A stretch of DNA of 64,000 bases from the NCBI GenBank assembly GCA_964480915.1, contig CAYZRS010000029.1, positions 1 to 64,000 on the forward strand, read 5' to 3'. Shown here piece after piece: positions 9,114 through 18,053 of this stretch. Position 1 is the first letter of the stretch. Every line of letters starts with the position of its first letter. The stretch comes from CAWGCE01 sp964480915 (GTDB taxonomy: Bacteria; Planctomycetota; Planctomycetia; Pirellulales; Pirellulaceae). The notes below the pieces were generated by a model. That model did not search any database, was not told where the DNA came from, and worked only from the letters and a program-made list of their open reading frames with translations. Made by a program: the position numbers and the translations under genes.

Positions 9114-10214
9114 TTAAACGCCGTTGCCGGTCGCCGGCTGCCGATTGCCTTCGCCGCCTGCTGCAACTCGTCTTAGCTGCCCACAAGCGGCATTGATCTT
9201 GTCACCTTTGCGCACGCGAAACTGAACTTCCAGACCGGCCGCAACAAGGATCTCGCGAAACCGCTGTTGCGCGGCTGCCGAGGGAGTCCGATAAGGCAAA
9301 CCTTCGACGGGATTGTAGGGGATCACGTTTAAGAGTGCCGGTCGGCCTTTCAAAATCGATGCCAACTGTCGCGCATCGGCGACGCTGTCGTTCACTTCAG
9401 ACAGCAAAACATACTCGAATGTCAAACGACGACCGGACGCTTCAAAATACCGATCGGCCGCCTCGATGATTGCCGACAATCCAATTTTGTCATTCACGGG
9501 GACCAAGCGATTTCGCAGTTCGTCATTGGCCGCATGCAACGACACGGCCAAATGAAAATGGGGCGCTTCGGTCGCCAACCGGTCGATCGCGGGCGGCAGG
9601 CCGACGGTCGAAATCGTAATGCGACGAGCGCTGATCCCCAGCCCTTTCGGATCACGAGCCAATTCGAGCGCCGGTAACAGCCGATCGAGATTCGCCAGAG
9701 GTTCGCCCATGCCCATCACCACGATGTGACTCAGACGCTCGTCGCTTGGTAAGAGCCGCTGCAAGAGCAGCATCTGCTCGACGATCTCGGCCGACTTGAG
9801 ATTTCGATCGACGCCGTCGAGACCGCTCGCACAGAACACACAGCCCATCGCGCATCCGACTTGCGAACTGATACAAATCGTGCGGCGAATACCGTCTCTT
9901 AACAGGACGCATTCGATTCGACCGCCATCCTGCAGCTGCAAAAGCAGCTTTTCTGAACCGTCTTCCGATTTACTGTGCCTGGCGACTTCGGTCGACCAAA
10001 TCGCAAATTGGCTTTTTAGTTCCGATCGCATGGCCAACGGCAAGTCGGTCATGTCATCAAAGGATTGAGCACGACTTTGAAACAGCCACTTGGCAATCTG
10101 TCCGTGCCGAAACGCAGGGTATTTCTTGTTCTTCAGCCATTCACGCAGCAGCGGCAGACCCGGTTCGAGCAAGTGAGCCCGCTCGATATTCGTGATTTGA
10201 ATGTCGTCTGACAT
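9114..10214 (-). CDS. rlmN: Dual-specificity 23S rRNA/tRNA methyltransferase RlmN
   Basis: Radical SAM enzyme that methylates C2 of A2503 in 23S rRNA (and A37 of some tRNAs). The cluster motif CAMGCVFC matches the CxxxCxxC signature. VMGMGEP, ITISTVG and HLAVSLHAAND are family hallmarks, and the distal AACGQLR carries the second catalytic cysteine that forms the methyl-Cys/protein-RNA intermediate. ATG 10214 (MSDDIQI) gives 366 aa, the usual size; the frame extends upstream without support. The tail GEGNRQPATGNGV after the conserved end is extra. It is divergent from the M20 peptidase gene. Confidence 0.95.
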   Translation of the reverse strand: MSDDIQITNIERAHLLEPGLPLLREWLKNKKYPAFRHGQIAKWLFQSRAQSFDDMTDLPLAMRSELKSQFAIWSTEVARHSKSEDGSEKLLLQLQDGGRIECVLLRDGIRRTICISSQVGCAMGCVFCASGLDGVDRNLKSAEIVEQMLLLQRLLPSDERLSHIVVMGMGEPLANLDRLLPALELARDPKGLGISARRITISTVGLPPAIDRLATEAPHFHLAVSLHAANDELRNRLVPVNDKIGLSAIIEAADRYFEASGRRLTFEYVLLSEVNDSVADARQLASILKGRPALLNVIPYNPVEGLPYRTPSAAAQQRFREILVAAGLEVQFRVRKGDKINAACGQLRRVAAGGEGNRQPATGNGV

Positions 10215-10425
10215 GTCGGCGTGATTTCTGAAAAAGTAGGCGACAGCGGTACCGATGGTCCGCCACAAACAACCAGAGACGCGCTCCAACGTCTCGAAGT
10301 TGGTCAAATCTTGCCAACGAATCCTGCAAGCTTCGCGAATCGCGTATTATAGACCGACCACAGTCCCCTGCCATGATGGCCTGGGCAGTAAAATCTTCGA
10401 AACCCCAAACTCGAGTAACCATCTC

Positions 10426-11673
10426 ATGCCAGCGAACTCTCAGTCGAAACCGACCCAACGCAAGACGAGCAAAGCAAATGCCGGCAAGCGCAAATCACGG
10501 CTCCCCGACCCCATCAAGCTCGTGATGGAAATGATGGCAATCCGGGGTAAGAGCGGGGACGAAGGCCAGATCGCCGAATTTATCAAGTCGCGCCTGCTGG
10601 ACGCCGGCCTGCCCGCGAGCAACATCAAGTTCGACACGGCCCACAAGAAGACACCGATCGATGGCCAGCAAGGCAATCTGATCGTCAAGCTTCCCGGCAC
10701 GGTCAAAGGCGACCGTCGCCTGCTGATGGCACACATGGATACGGTCCCCCTTTGTCAGGGCAGCAAACCGGTGCGGAAGGGCAACCTCGTCCGTTCGTCT
10801 GATCCTCAGACGGCCCTAGGTGGCGATGATCGAGCCGGATGTGCCGTGCTTCTATACACGCTGCTAAGATTGCTTCAGCAGAAAACCGACCATCCGCCGC
10901 TGACGTTCCTCTGGACAGTGCAGGAAGAAATCGGGCTGCACGGCGCTCGGAACGTCAAGCTCGGGCTCCTTGGTAAACCGAAACTGGCTTTCAACTGGGA
11001 TGGTGGCGCAGCGGAACGAGTCACCATCGGCGCCACCGGTGGTTACAAACTGGACGTCCAAGTTCACGGCATTGCCAGCCACGCCGGCAATCGACCCGAA
11101 GCGGGCGTGAGCGCCATTGCGATCGCCAGCATGGCGATCGCCGATTTGCAAAAGAACGGCTGGCATGGCCTGGTCAAGAAAGGCAACAAGCTGGGCACCA
11201 GTAACATCGGCCTGATTCAAGGTGGCGAGGCGACCAACGTCGTCACCGACTACGTCCACCTGCGTGGCGAAGCACGCAGCCACAACGCGACCTTTCGCAA
11301 GAAGATACTCACCGAAATGGAAAAGGCTTTTAAAAATGCGGCCAAACAGCTGACCAACGACCAATGCCAGCGAGGCAAAGTCGAATTGAGTAGCCAATTA
11401 AATTACGAGTCGTTCAAACTCAAACCGACCGAACCATGTGTTCGAGCAGCCAAGGCAGCGGTCGTCCAATCGGGCGGGACACCGAATTTATATGTCGTCA
11501 ACGGCGGCCTCGACGCCAACTGGATGTCGGCTCACGGAATCCCGACCGTCACGATGGGCTGCGGCCAATCGAACATTCACATGGTGACCGAGGTCTTGGA
11601 ATTAAAAGAATACGAAACCGCCTTGGGAATCGCATTTGCGCTCGCCACCGCGACCGAAGAACACCCTAAGTAA
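10426..11673 (+). CDS. M20 family metallopeptidase, tripeptidase-like
   Basis: Di-zinc aminopeptidase of the M20 family, closest in pattern to PepT-like tripeptidases. ATG 10426 gives 415 aa with a Lys-rich N-terminus. Metal and catalytic residues are visible: LMAHMDTVP (His ligand, catalytic Asp), GGDDRAG (bridging Asp), TVQEEIGLHGA (catalytic and ligand Glu), FNWDGG (Asp) and SNIHMVTE (His). The dimerisation insert includes HAGNRPEAG. The frame continues upstream to 10255 across the rlmN promoter without support. A ferredoxin-like gene follows 13 bp after the stop, probably in the same transcript. Confidence 0.88.
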   Translation: MPANSQSKPTQRKTSKANAGKRKSRLPDPIKLVMEMMAIRGKSGDEGQIAEFIKSRLLDAGLPASNIKFDTAHKKTPIDGQQGNLIVKLPGTVKGDRRLLMAHMDTVPLCQGSKPVRKGNLVRSSDPQTALGGDDRAGCAVLLYTLLRLLQQKTDHPPLTFLWTVQEEIGLHGARNVKLGLLGKPKLAFNWDGGAAERVTIGATGGYKLDVQVHGIASHAGNRPEAGVSAIAIASMAIADLQKNGWHGLVKKGNKLGTSNIGLIQGGEATNVVTDYVHLRGEARSHNATFRKKILTEMEKAFKNAAKQLTNDQCQRGKVELSSQLNYESFKLKPTEPCVRAAKAAVVQSGGTPNLYVVNGGLDANWMSAHGIPTVTMGCGQSNIHMVTEVLELKEYETALGIAFALATATEEHPK

Positions 11674-11686
11674 GTCGAGGTAAATC

Positions 11687-11962
11687 GTGGAATTGGACGA
11701 AAACCTTTGCCTCTGTTTTCACGTTACGAAACGCAAGGTGGTCAACTTCATTCGAATTGAAAAGCCGCAGCGAGCGGCCCAGCTGAGCGAATGTTTTGGT
11801 GCGGGAACCGGCTGCGGTTGGTGCCGACCATTCTTGAAGAAGCTGCTGGAGCAATCCCGTGCTGGCAACACGGAAGGAGCGCTGCCGACAGCCGAAGAAT
11901 ATGCAGCGCAGCGAGCGAAATACGTGGATGAGGGAAAAGGAGTGCCGCCTCCCGGCAGCTGA
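11687..11962 (+). CDS. BFD-like [2Fe-2S] protein
   Basis: 91 aa protein with a BFD-like [2Fe-2S] fold signature: CLCFHVTK near the N-terminus and GCGWCRPF in the middle, i.e. C-x-C and C-x-x-C. These domains deliver electrons to or from bacterioferritin, nitrite reductase or Cu/Fe enzymes. The start is GTG 11687, supported by CGAGGTAA about 7 bases upstream. The C-terminal third is Ala/Glu rich and unstructured. It sits alone beside the M20 peptidase, with no bacterioferritin nearby, so its partner is unknown. Confidence 0.8.
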   Translation: MELDENLCLCFHVTKRKVVNFIRIEKPQRAAQLSECFGAGTGCGWCRPFLKKLLEQSRAGNTEGALPTAEEYAAQRAKYVDEGKGVPPPGS

Positions 11963-12024
11963 TCCGCAGGAAACGGCGTCGCCTGGTACCAAGGGCGACG
12001 CGACCGAATCTTGAATGCAACCAG

Positions 12025-12342
12025 CTACTGGCTGTCAGGAACAACCGTCATCTCAATCACGACCGGTTCTTCTTGTCCATCCACTTTCACTTCCACTAAG
12101 AACTTTCGTGCTACTCGACTGACAACTCCCGTGGTCGCCTCGGCAACTCCGGTCGCCAACAAGCAAAACACCAATACGGCGGCTACTTTGGCAAAGCGTG
12201 GCATGCGCTGCCTTTTCAAATCGTTGTGCAAATTCATCAAATCGGTCTCCAGTTCAACCTTGTGATCGGCTCGCACTTCAGTGGGAGCCTTCTCTTTCAG
12301 AAGTTCAAAGACGGGAATCAACCGGTCATCGTCATTGGTCAT
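12025..12342 (-). CDS. Small membrane protein, putative anti-sigma partner
   Basis: 105 aa single-pass membrane protein, with a cytoplasmic acidic N-terminus of about 45 residues, one helix (VAAVLVFCLLATGVAEA) and a short extracytoplasmic part. It overlaps the preceding ECF sigma gene by 11 bp (ATGACCAATGA junction), so the two are probably translated together. The role as a sigma regulator is inferred from position only. No zinc motif is present. Confidence 0.65.
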   Translation of the reverse strand: MTNDDDRLIPVFELLKEKAPTEVRADHKVELETDLMNLHNDLKRQRMPRFAKVAAVLVFCLLATGVAEATTGVVSRVARKFLVEVKVDGQEEPVVIEMTVVPDSQ

Positions 12343-12928
12343 TGGTAAATCCTCGCTTCTCCAATCGCGATCGCATCAGGGATCGACCATCGTGAAGCTG
12401 TGACTTCACCGTCCCGATCGAACGATCAACGACATCGGCAATTTCGGCAATCTTCATTCCCTCCAAATAATGAAGTGACAACACGCTCTGCAGTCGCGGC
12501 GGCAGCGTCGCCATGACAAGCTCGATCATCTCCACATCCGGCGCGCGAACGGCATCGCTTTCCGTCTCGCACCGTTCCGATTCTTCCCACTGCGCCATCG
12601 CCCAACGCTGCCGCCTCTTCGCCCACTTGCTGATCAGATTAGTCGCGATGCGATACAACCAGACGCGAAATGGAATCCCGCGCGAACGGTATTTTGGCAG
12701 GCACTTCACCATCGCCACAAACGTGTCCGAGATGATGTCCTCTGCGGCATTCGAATCGGACACGCGACGACAGACGTATGTCTTGATCGCTGGATAGTGC
12801 GCTTGATACAGCCGTCCCATGGCGGCCGAATCGGTTTTAGCCAGCTCAACAAGCCGCCGCTCTTGCACCTCGTCATCGACCGCCTCTGCGGTGACGTGCA
12901 TCCCGATTGTCGAAAGTGGCAATGACAT
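12332..12928 (-). CDS. ECF RNA polymerase sigma factor (second)
   Basis: Sigma-70 family ECF factor, 198 aa. Region 2 reads MGRLYQAHYPAIKTYV through AEDIISDTFVAMVKCLPKY and FRVWLYRIATNLI. Region 4 reads LPPRLQSVLSLHYLEGMKIAEIADVV with SIGTVKSQLHDGR as the recognition helix. ATG 12928 begins MSLPLSTIG. The gene is unrelated in detail to the sigma factor at 8.3-9.0 kb. It is followed by a small membrane protein with overlapping frames, the usual sigma/anti-sigma order. Confidence 0.9.
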   Translation of the reverse strand: MSLPLSTIGMHVTAEAVDDEVQERRLVELAKTDSAAMGRLYQAHYPAIKTYVCRRVSDSNAAEDIISDTFVAMVKCLPKYRSRGIPFRVWLYRIATNLISKWAKRRQRWAMAQWEESERCETESDAVRAPDVEMIELVMATLPPRLQSVLSLHYLEGMKIAEIADVVDRSIGTVKSQLHDGRSLMRSRLEKRGFTNDQ

Positions 12929-13070
12929 CAGCAGTCCAAGTTCAGTCGTTGGAGCCCTTGGCGGATGTCTGCCGTCTGCAAGCCGCCCGCGACTCTACCT
13001 ACTTAAAGCCAACAGCGCAGCAAAAGGTTGTGCAATTCCAGGGAATCGCTCACAAAATTCGACTTTTGGC

Positions 13071-14501
13071 CTACAGAACACCGTCCGGCAGCGGCGGAGG
13101 CACGATCGGTTCAGCTGCCTGCGTCTCAGGCTCTTCCTCCTCTTCCACCAACATTTTCTCATTGATGACCCAAGCCAATCGCCCAAAAGCGCGGAAGTAG
13201 ATAACCGTCGAGACCAGGAGGAAGACAGCGGCCAGATAATTCCAAGACTCGCTCTCAATGAAGAAGCTGCAAATGTGGGGAATCGCGACGATGACACTCA
13301 GCACGGACGCGATCGAATAAAACTTCAACCAACTGCCGGCGCACTTCCTGAGACTCTCATGGATGGGCTTCGAATATATGCTGACCGGCGATTGGTCTTC
13401 CAGCATCGACATCAAGATGATGGGGAACAGAAAGAACAAGGAAGGGATGGCCAAAATGGGCCGCCAGATACCGCTCGGCAAAAGAGCCGCCAGCAATGCG
13501 CCCGGTGCCACGCTGATACCACCCGCGTTGATGACAAAGAGCGCCGTCCGAATCCACTCAAACATGTCGACTGGCGGAAACTCCTTAATCGCCCGGTGCC
13601 CCATCGCTGTCCAACTGACCACGGTCATCCAGTAGACGCTGCTGAGAAGCGCCAGAAGCGCCGCCCCGATGCCCGCTATGATGAAGATGAAGACGCCCAC
13701 GATCGAGGCGAAACCGGTCAATTCGGTTGCCATCGTTAGCAAATAGGCAATCAAGCAGGCGACGCCACTGCTCACAATACAAAACGGGAGTCCCGACAAC
13801 GTAAACGGAAAGGTCCACACCCCATCACGAAACGGATGCGTGATCGGCGGCAACGCTTCGCGTTCGGCTTTGTCCTCAACGCGCTCTTTGGCGCGTGCGA
13901 GAATTCGCAGCGTCGACTCTTCGTCACTGCGATGCGCGAGCGGTGGTTCGATTCCGATGCCTGGATCGATTGCCTTGATGACGGGTTTCTTCAGTACCGG
14001 CTGCGGTTTCGGAACCCGCAATGCTGTTTCACAATCGGGGCACTTCTTGATCGTGCCGACCTGATCGGTACGAAAGTACATCAGCGTATGGCAGGTCATA
14101 CACTTGACCTTGAACTGACGCACATGCTTGGCGGGCGAACTGGGCGGGAGTGTCGGTTCGAGTGGCTGCAGATCGTACCCGTCCTCTTCCAAGACGACTT
14201 GCTGTTTCTTGACCGGTTTCGGTGGCCTTAACACATTGTTGACCGTCCGGCAGTCAGGACATTCGACCTGTTTCCCTATCTGCTCAGGACGAGCATAGAT
14301 CCGAGTTTGGCAGAGTCGACAGGAAAAGGAGAATTCGTGTTTGGCCGCCGACTGGGCCGCCGCTTGCGGCGAGGGCAAGGCAAAGATCCGCTGGCAGCTG
14401 GGGCATGATTTCGAAGAGCCCAGACTGGAGGCCTTGACCTTCAGTTTGGCACGGCAATGAGGACAGCTGACCGCGTATTGAATGTCGTTTTCAGTGCCCA
14501 A
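13071..14501 (-). CDS. Triple zinc-ribbon integral membrane protein
   Basis: Hypothetical protein of 476 aa. The N-terminal 165 residues hold three zinc-ribbon units: CPHCRAKL..CPSC, CRLCQTRI..CPDC and CMTCHTLM..CPDC. A charged helical linker follows, then about six membrane helices, and an acidic Pro-rich tail (EEEEEPET, PPPLPDGVL). Start TTG 14501 is supported by GAGG about 8 bases upstream. Zinc ribbons fused to polytopic membrane domains are common in planctomycetes and have no known function. It stands alone. Possible roles are membrane-tethered nucleic-acid or protein binding (speculative). Confidence 0.75.
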   Translation of the reverse strand: MGTENDIQYAVSCPHCRAKLKVKASSLGSSKSCPSCQRIFALPSPQAAAQSAAKHEFSFSCRLCQTRIYARPEQIGKQVECPDCRTVNNVLRPPKPVKKQQVVLEEDGYDLQPLEPTLPPSSPAKHVRQFKVKCMTCHTLMYFRTDQVGTIKKCPDCETALRVPKPQPVLKKPVIKAIDPGIGIEPPLAHRSDEESTLRILARAKERVEDKAEREALPPITHPFRDGVWTFPFTLSGLPFCIVSSGVACLIAYLLTMATELTGFASIVGVFIFIIAGIGAALLALLSSVYWMTVVSWTAMGHRAIKEFPPVDMFEWIRTALFVINAGGISVAPGALLAALLPSGIWRPILAIPSLFFLFPIILMSMLEDQSPVSIYSKPIHESLRKCAGSWLKFYSIASVLSVIVAIPHICSFFIESESWNYLAAVFLLVSTVIYFRAFGRLAWVINEKMLVEEEEEPETQAAEPIVPPPLPDGVL

Positions 14502-14829
14502 AGACGGCCTCGGTAAGCAACAGTCCAGTGAAAATGATGGCCGAATTTCGAAAATTGGGGCCCGGCGGCCGCGTCAGCCCCTGTTTTATGCTAATTGAAG
14601 CCGTTGTCCGGCGGCAATGGATCGGCCAAAAGCTCGCGAGTCAAGTCTTCCTAACTGCACCAGATTCGCTGACCTCGGTGGCCAGCTAACAGCGAATCGG
14701 CTATTATACCGGGCGTTGAAGGTTAATTTCCCGTGAGCCGAGCTGAAACCTAAACCGGGTTGGGATGTCAAATTCCCCGATCCTGGCTAGTTGCGGCGGC
14801 ACAAGTGCAATCGAAAGGTCGGCCAAAGC
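14502..14829. other. Intergenic region between divergent genes
   Basis: About 330 bp between divergently transcribed genes, so both promoters should lie here. TATTAT near 14701 could be a -10 box facing the Lys-rich protein, but no good -35 is visible. No RNA gene was recognised. Confidence 0.35.
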
Positions 14830-15120
14830 ATGGCTCGTAAAGTTGTAAATCGCAAACAATTACGCGAAGAAGCGGACGCAGCAGAGAAGAAGGGCGCCAA
14901 AAAGAAAAAGAAGAAGGCGGCCAAGAAGCGCACCCGCAAAGCGGCTGCCGAAGTTCGCCTGAAACTCTACTGGGGCGTCTTCAGCCAATCGATGAAACGT
15001 GTCGCGCTGTTCGAATTCAATCAGCGCAAACAGGCCGAAAAGAAGGCACTCGACCTCAACAAAACCGGCAAGAGCCCTCACTTCGTGCAACGTGTGAAAG
15101 AAGCGATCGAAGAAGAGTAG
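14830..15120 (+). CDS. Small lysine-rich basic protein
   Basis: 96 aa protein from ATG 14830 (MARKVVNRKQL). Residues 12-35 are nearly all Lys, Ala and Arg (EEADAAEKKGAKKKKKKAAK type). The second half is a compact region, LKLYWGVFSQSMKRVALFEF, ending VQRVKEAIEEE. The tail looks like a small folded domain and the basic arm suggests nucleic-acid or ribosome contact (inference). No named family is recognised. An in-frame ATG at 14791 is less likely. Confidence 0.65.
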   Translation: MARKVVNRKQLREEADAAEKKGAKKKKKKAAKKRTRKAAAEVRLKLYWGVFSQSMKRVALFEFNQRKQAEKKALDLNKTGKSPHFVQRVKEAIEEE

Positions 15121-15145
15121 TCTTCGCTTTTTGCGACGTACGGGA

Positions 15146-15357
15146 TCCGCAGATTTTCGCAGATTGATGACGCGCAGATTTTGCTTTCTTGCGCTCCTGC
15201 TGATTTGTTCACGAATGTCTGTTCGTCGATTTTCCCTTGGATTCTTCTCCCGGTTCTGGGCGAGGGGGGAAAATTCAACAACCAACGACGGTGAAGAAGG
15301 TACGAAGCGCGCAAGATACTAGAATCTGCGCGTCATCAATCTGCGAGAACCTGCGGA
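15146..15357. mobile_element. MITE-like element with 49-bp inverted termini
   Basis: 212 bp segment that fills the gap between two genes. Its ends (15146-15194 and 15309-15357) are inverted repeats matching at about 43 of 49 positions by eye. Each end begins TCCGCAG and contains repeated CGCAGATT units, including a shared core CGCAGATTGATGACGCGCAG. The centre has no open frame. No target duplication is evident at the flanks. The termini are of the same type as those of the element at 30.0-30.5 kb, so this looks like a non-autonomous relative. Confidence 0.75.
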
Positions 15358-15375
15358 CAAAAAAGGCCCCACCGA

Positions 15376-15744
15376 TCAACCCAAATACTTCGTCAACAAA
15401 CTCAAAGTTTCCGATGACGAAAGAGCCGCCTTCCCAAATCCGGGTTCCGCTCCGGCAGCCACTGCTAACGCTTGATGATCTGGAAAGTTCGTGATCATCA
15501 TGACCGGCGTCTCTGCCGACGCACCCGTCTTCATCGCTTTGATGATCTCCAGGCCTGAACTTCCATCTTTGTCCATCAACCGGTTAACCAAGACGAGATC
15601 GAAGCCGGACTTTTCCAGTTCCGACATCGCACCGGCCTGGTTGTGGACTCGCACAACGTCGACCGCAAAATTTTGTTGGAGCAATCTCGTGATGGAGGAG
15701 TGGTCGGGATCACAATTGCCGACGTCTAAGACTCGCTTCGTCAT
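15376..15744 (-). CDS. Stand-alone pseudo-receiver domain protein
   Basis: 122 aa single-domain CheY-like protein. The N-terminal acidic pair is present (CDPDHSS), Thr84 (MMITNF) and Lys105 (FGKAA) fit the switch residues, but the phospho-acceptor position reads LVLVNRLMD, i.e. Asn54 instead of Asp. It is therefore unlikely to be phosphorylated in the usual way and may act as a constitutive or phosphorylation-independent partner. The start at ATG 15744 is clear. It is followed upstream on the same strand by a PQQ-propeller gene, 6 bp apart, so the two may be co-transcribed. Confidence 0.8.
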   Translation of the reverse strand: MTKRVLDVGNCDPDHSSITRLLQQNFAVDVVRVHNQAGAMSELEKSGFDLVLVNRLMDKDGSSGLEIIKAMKTGASAETPVMMITNFPDHQALAVAAGAEPGFGKAALSSSETLSLLTKYLG

Positions 15745-15750
15745 GGGTGC

Positions 15751-17973
15751 CTATTCTTCGTTGTTGGCCGTGATGGCGAACAAATGAGTTTTGTTGGAAA
15801 TGAATAGCGTGTTGTGAGACACGATCGGCGTGCTGTAAACCGAATTTCGCATGTCGATTTCGGCGATCGGTTCGTGCGGTTCGGTTTTCAGTTCAAAGAC
15901 TGCCAGCTCGCCATCTTCGTCGCCAATGTAGACACTATTCTCGACGATCAGCGGGGAACCCCAGGCGGCCGACAAGAGGTCATACGTCCAATGGACTTTC
16001 CCGGTCATGGCGTCCAAGCAATGAAACAGACCGCTAAAATCTGCGATGAAGAGAATGTCGTCTTTGATCGCCACGGTCCCGCAGCTGCGATGCATGGTCT
16101 CTTCAAAATCGTATTCATCGTCCCCGTTCTGGTCGAATTGCGAGTAGTGCCAGATCACGGCCGAGTTGGGATTGTCGATCGCCACCTCGCCTTCTTCCGG
16201 GTCGACAGCGACCAAGCGGCGATGGGGAATGACGGTCGAACGATCATCCACATTCACGGCCAATTCGGCGCTCACGTCGCCTCGCTTGGTTGGATCAAGA
16301 CACCACAGATGACCAATACCTTCGCCATGTTCTGGGTCCTGCCCAACAGCGACGTAGACCCGATCCCTGTAGAACACGGGCGTTGCAATGATGTTGTTGC
16401 GTGTACCGCGGCCGCCAAGCACCCATTCGGACTCTTTGGGATTCGCATCAAACTTCCACAGCAGTTCCGGCTGACCATCGATACCTTGGTCCGCCTTGAA
16501 GCTATACACCCAACCATCGCCGCCGGCAAAAATGACTTGGGGCACACCTCCCACTTCTCCGATCGATGGCGAAGACCATTGACCGTGCAGAATATTCTCC
16601 TTGGGCGAGGCGTCGGTCCAGTAGACTTCGCCCGTATTCTTATCCATCGCGATGAAGCTGGGAGCAGCGATGTTTGGAATATTGATGTGCGATTCATCGA
16701 CGCCGTTGGAAGTATTGACGAACAAGATGTCACCCAGAGCAGTCACGCTACAACTGCACATGTTGTGTTGAGAAACGCCCAACTCGTCCATCATGTCGTA
16801 TCGCCAAATCGTGTCGGCTTCGTGCTTGTCTTGAGTCGTCACCGATTTGTAGGCCGCCAAGTTGGGGCCTTCACGACGAATTTCGATGGTTCGTTCGGCA
16901 CCATCCAAATCGGCGGTCATCATCCACTTCTTGCCTGCAGCGACCGGCTCGACCGATTTGATCTCGCCCGCGAATCCTTGGGCGGCCAGCAGCGCTTGCA
17001 GTACATTATTCGCTTTTCCATCATCGAGACCTGACGTCAGATTGGCGGCGACCTTGCCGACCGCAGCACCCTCTGTCGCATCTTCGGTTGCCAACGTTTG
17101 TACTTCGATCTGATCGCCCATTTTGACCAGATTCAGCCACGTTGCCTCTTCTCCTTTGACCGTGATTTTCCAAGCACCGTCGCCGTTCTCTTTGACGCGT
17201 AGCCGACCATCAAGCGAAACGCCCAATCCGGCGACCGCCGCCTTCAGTGCCGTCGACATCTTGCCGGACGCCAGACTCGATCCGCAGTCGGGTGATTCTT
17301 TAAACAGCTTGGCCTTTTCGGCCTGTACTGGTCCATCATCTTCACCATCGTAATAACCTTCGGTGTCAACGCAGACGACTTCACCTCGGCTCGTGACAAA
17401 CCACAGGCGTTCTTCTTCGACAAGCGGAGCACAGCAAATGCCTTGCAGTGGCCAATCGTGGACGCGGCCGGTAGAGAGCTTCTCACTGGAATGCTGCCAA
17501 AGGAATTCACCCGTCTCTTGGTCGAACGCCAGCATGCAGCCGAGATCGACACTCGACGGATAGCGGTTCAAGTAACCGGCTCCGTTATTCGTTCCAACGT
17601 AGACTCGTCCGCCGGCAACGACCGGATTACCGTATGTCTGGCTGCCAACCCGCGAGACCCATTTGACGTTCTCGGAACCGTCCTGACCCCACTCGCCCGT
17701 TTTTCGATCAATACTGCCGACGTCCCAATCGGTGGGGATGCCACGGCCGACCGGTACATTGTTCCGAATCGACGTACCGCCCCACTGAGGCCAGTCGCCC
17801 GTTAGTTTTTCGTCAGCGATCGAGGCGGTGATGGTATCCGCGGCGTAGGTACGCGTGCCATCTGCCGGCATGACGATCATGGTCGCCACGACGTAACCGG
17901 CCGCGAAGGCGGCCACGAGCCAAAGCATGGGACGTTTGGGGCGTTGAACGCGTTTCGGCTGATCAGTGCTCAT
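15751..17973 (-). CDS. Membrane-anchored PQQ-like beta-propeller protein
   Basis: 740 aa protein with a cytoplasmic basic start, one N-terminal transmembrane anchor (MLWLVAAFAAGYVVATMIV) and an extracytoplasmic eight-bladed-type propeller. Blades show the outer-membrane BamB/PQQ dehydrogenase-like 'DxxTGExxW' signature: DQETGEFLWQ, DKNTGEVYWT and DAMTGKVHW. Between blades, around residues 220-395, is an inserted non-propeller module (GKMSTALKAAVAGLG to the RTIEIRREG region). No PQQ-binding or dehydrogenase catalytic residues can be assigned. Such proteins are abundant in planctomycetes and their substrates are unknown. The start at ATG 17973 is clear. Confidence 0.8.
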   Translation of the reverse strand: MSTDQPKRVQRPKRPMLWLVAAFAAGYVVATMIVMPADGTRTYAADTITASIADEKLTGDWPQWGGTSIRNNVPVGRGIPTDWDVGSIDRKTGEWGQDGSENVKWVSRVGSQTYGNPVVAGGRVYVGTNNGAGYLNRYPSSVDLGCMLAFDQETGEFLWQHSSEKLSTGRVHDWPLQGICCAPLVEEERLWFVTSRGEVVCVDTEGYYDGEDDGPVQAEKAKLFKESPDCGSSLASGKMSTALKAAVAGLGVSLDGRLRVKENGDGAWKITVKGEEATWLNLVKMGDQIEVQTLATEDATEGAAVGKVAANLTSGLDDGKANNVLQALLAAQGFAGEIKSVEPVAAGKKWMMTADLDGAERTIEIRREGPNLAAYKSVTTQDKHEADTIWRYDMMDELGVSQHNMCSCSVTALGDILFVNTSNGVDESHINIPNIAAPSFIAMDKNTGEVYWTDASPKENILHGQWSSPSIGEVGGVPQVIFAGGDGWVYSFKADQGIDGQPELLWKFDANPKESEWVLGGRGTRNNIIATPVFYRDRVYVAVGQDPEHGEGIGHLWCLDPTKRGDVSAELAVNVDDRSTVIPHRRLVAVDPEEGEVAIDNPNSAVIWHYSQFDQNGDDEYDFEETMHRSCGTVAIKDDILFIADFSGLFHCLDAMTGKVHWTYDLLSAAWGSPLIVENSVYIGDEDGELAVFELKTEPHEPIAEIDMRNSVYSTPIVSHNTLFISNKTHLFAITANNEE

Positions 17974-18053
17974 CTTCAGACAGTTCCGCTTGAAAGAGTA
18001 GTCTCAGGCCGAACAACGTTGCTTGGCCCGGGAGGTAAGTATACGAATGGGTG

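Noticed and set aside
15814..17034. Long plus-strand open frame (about 400 codons)
   Set aside because: It lies wholly antisense to a well-conserved propeller gene and has no start context or family features.
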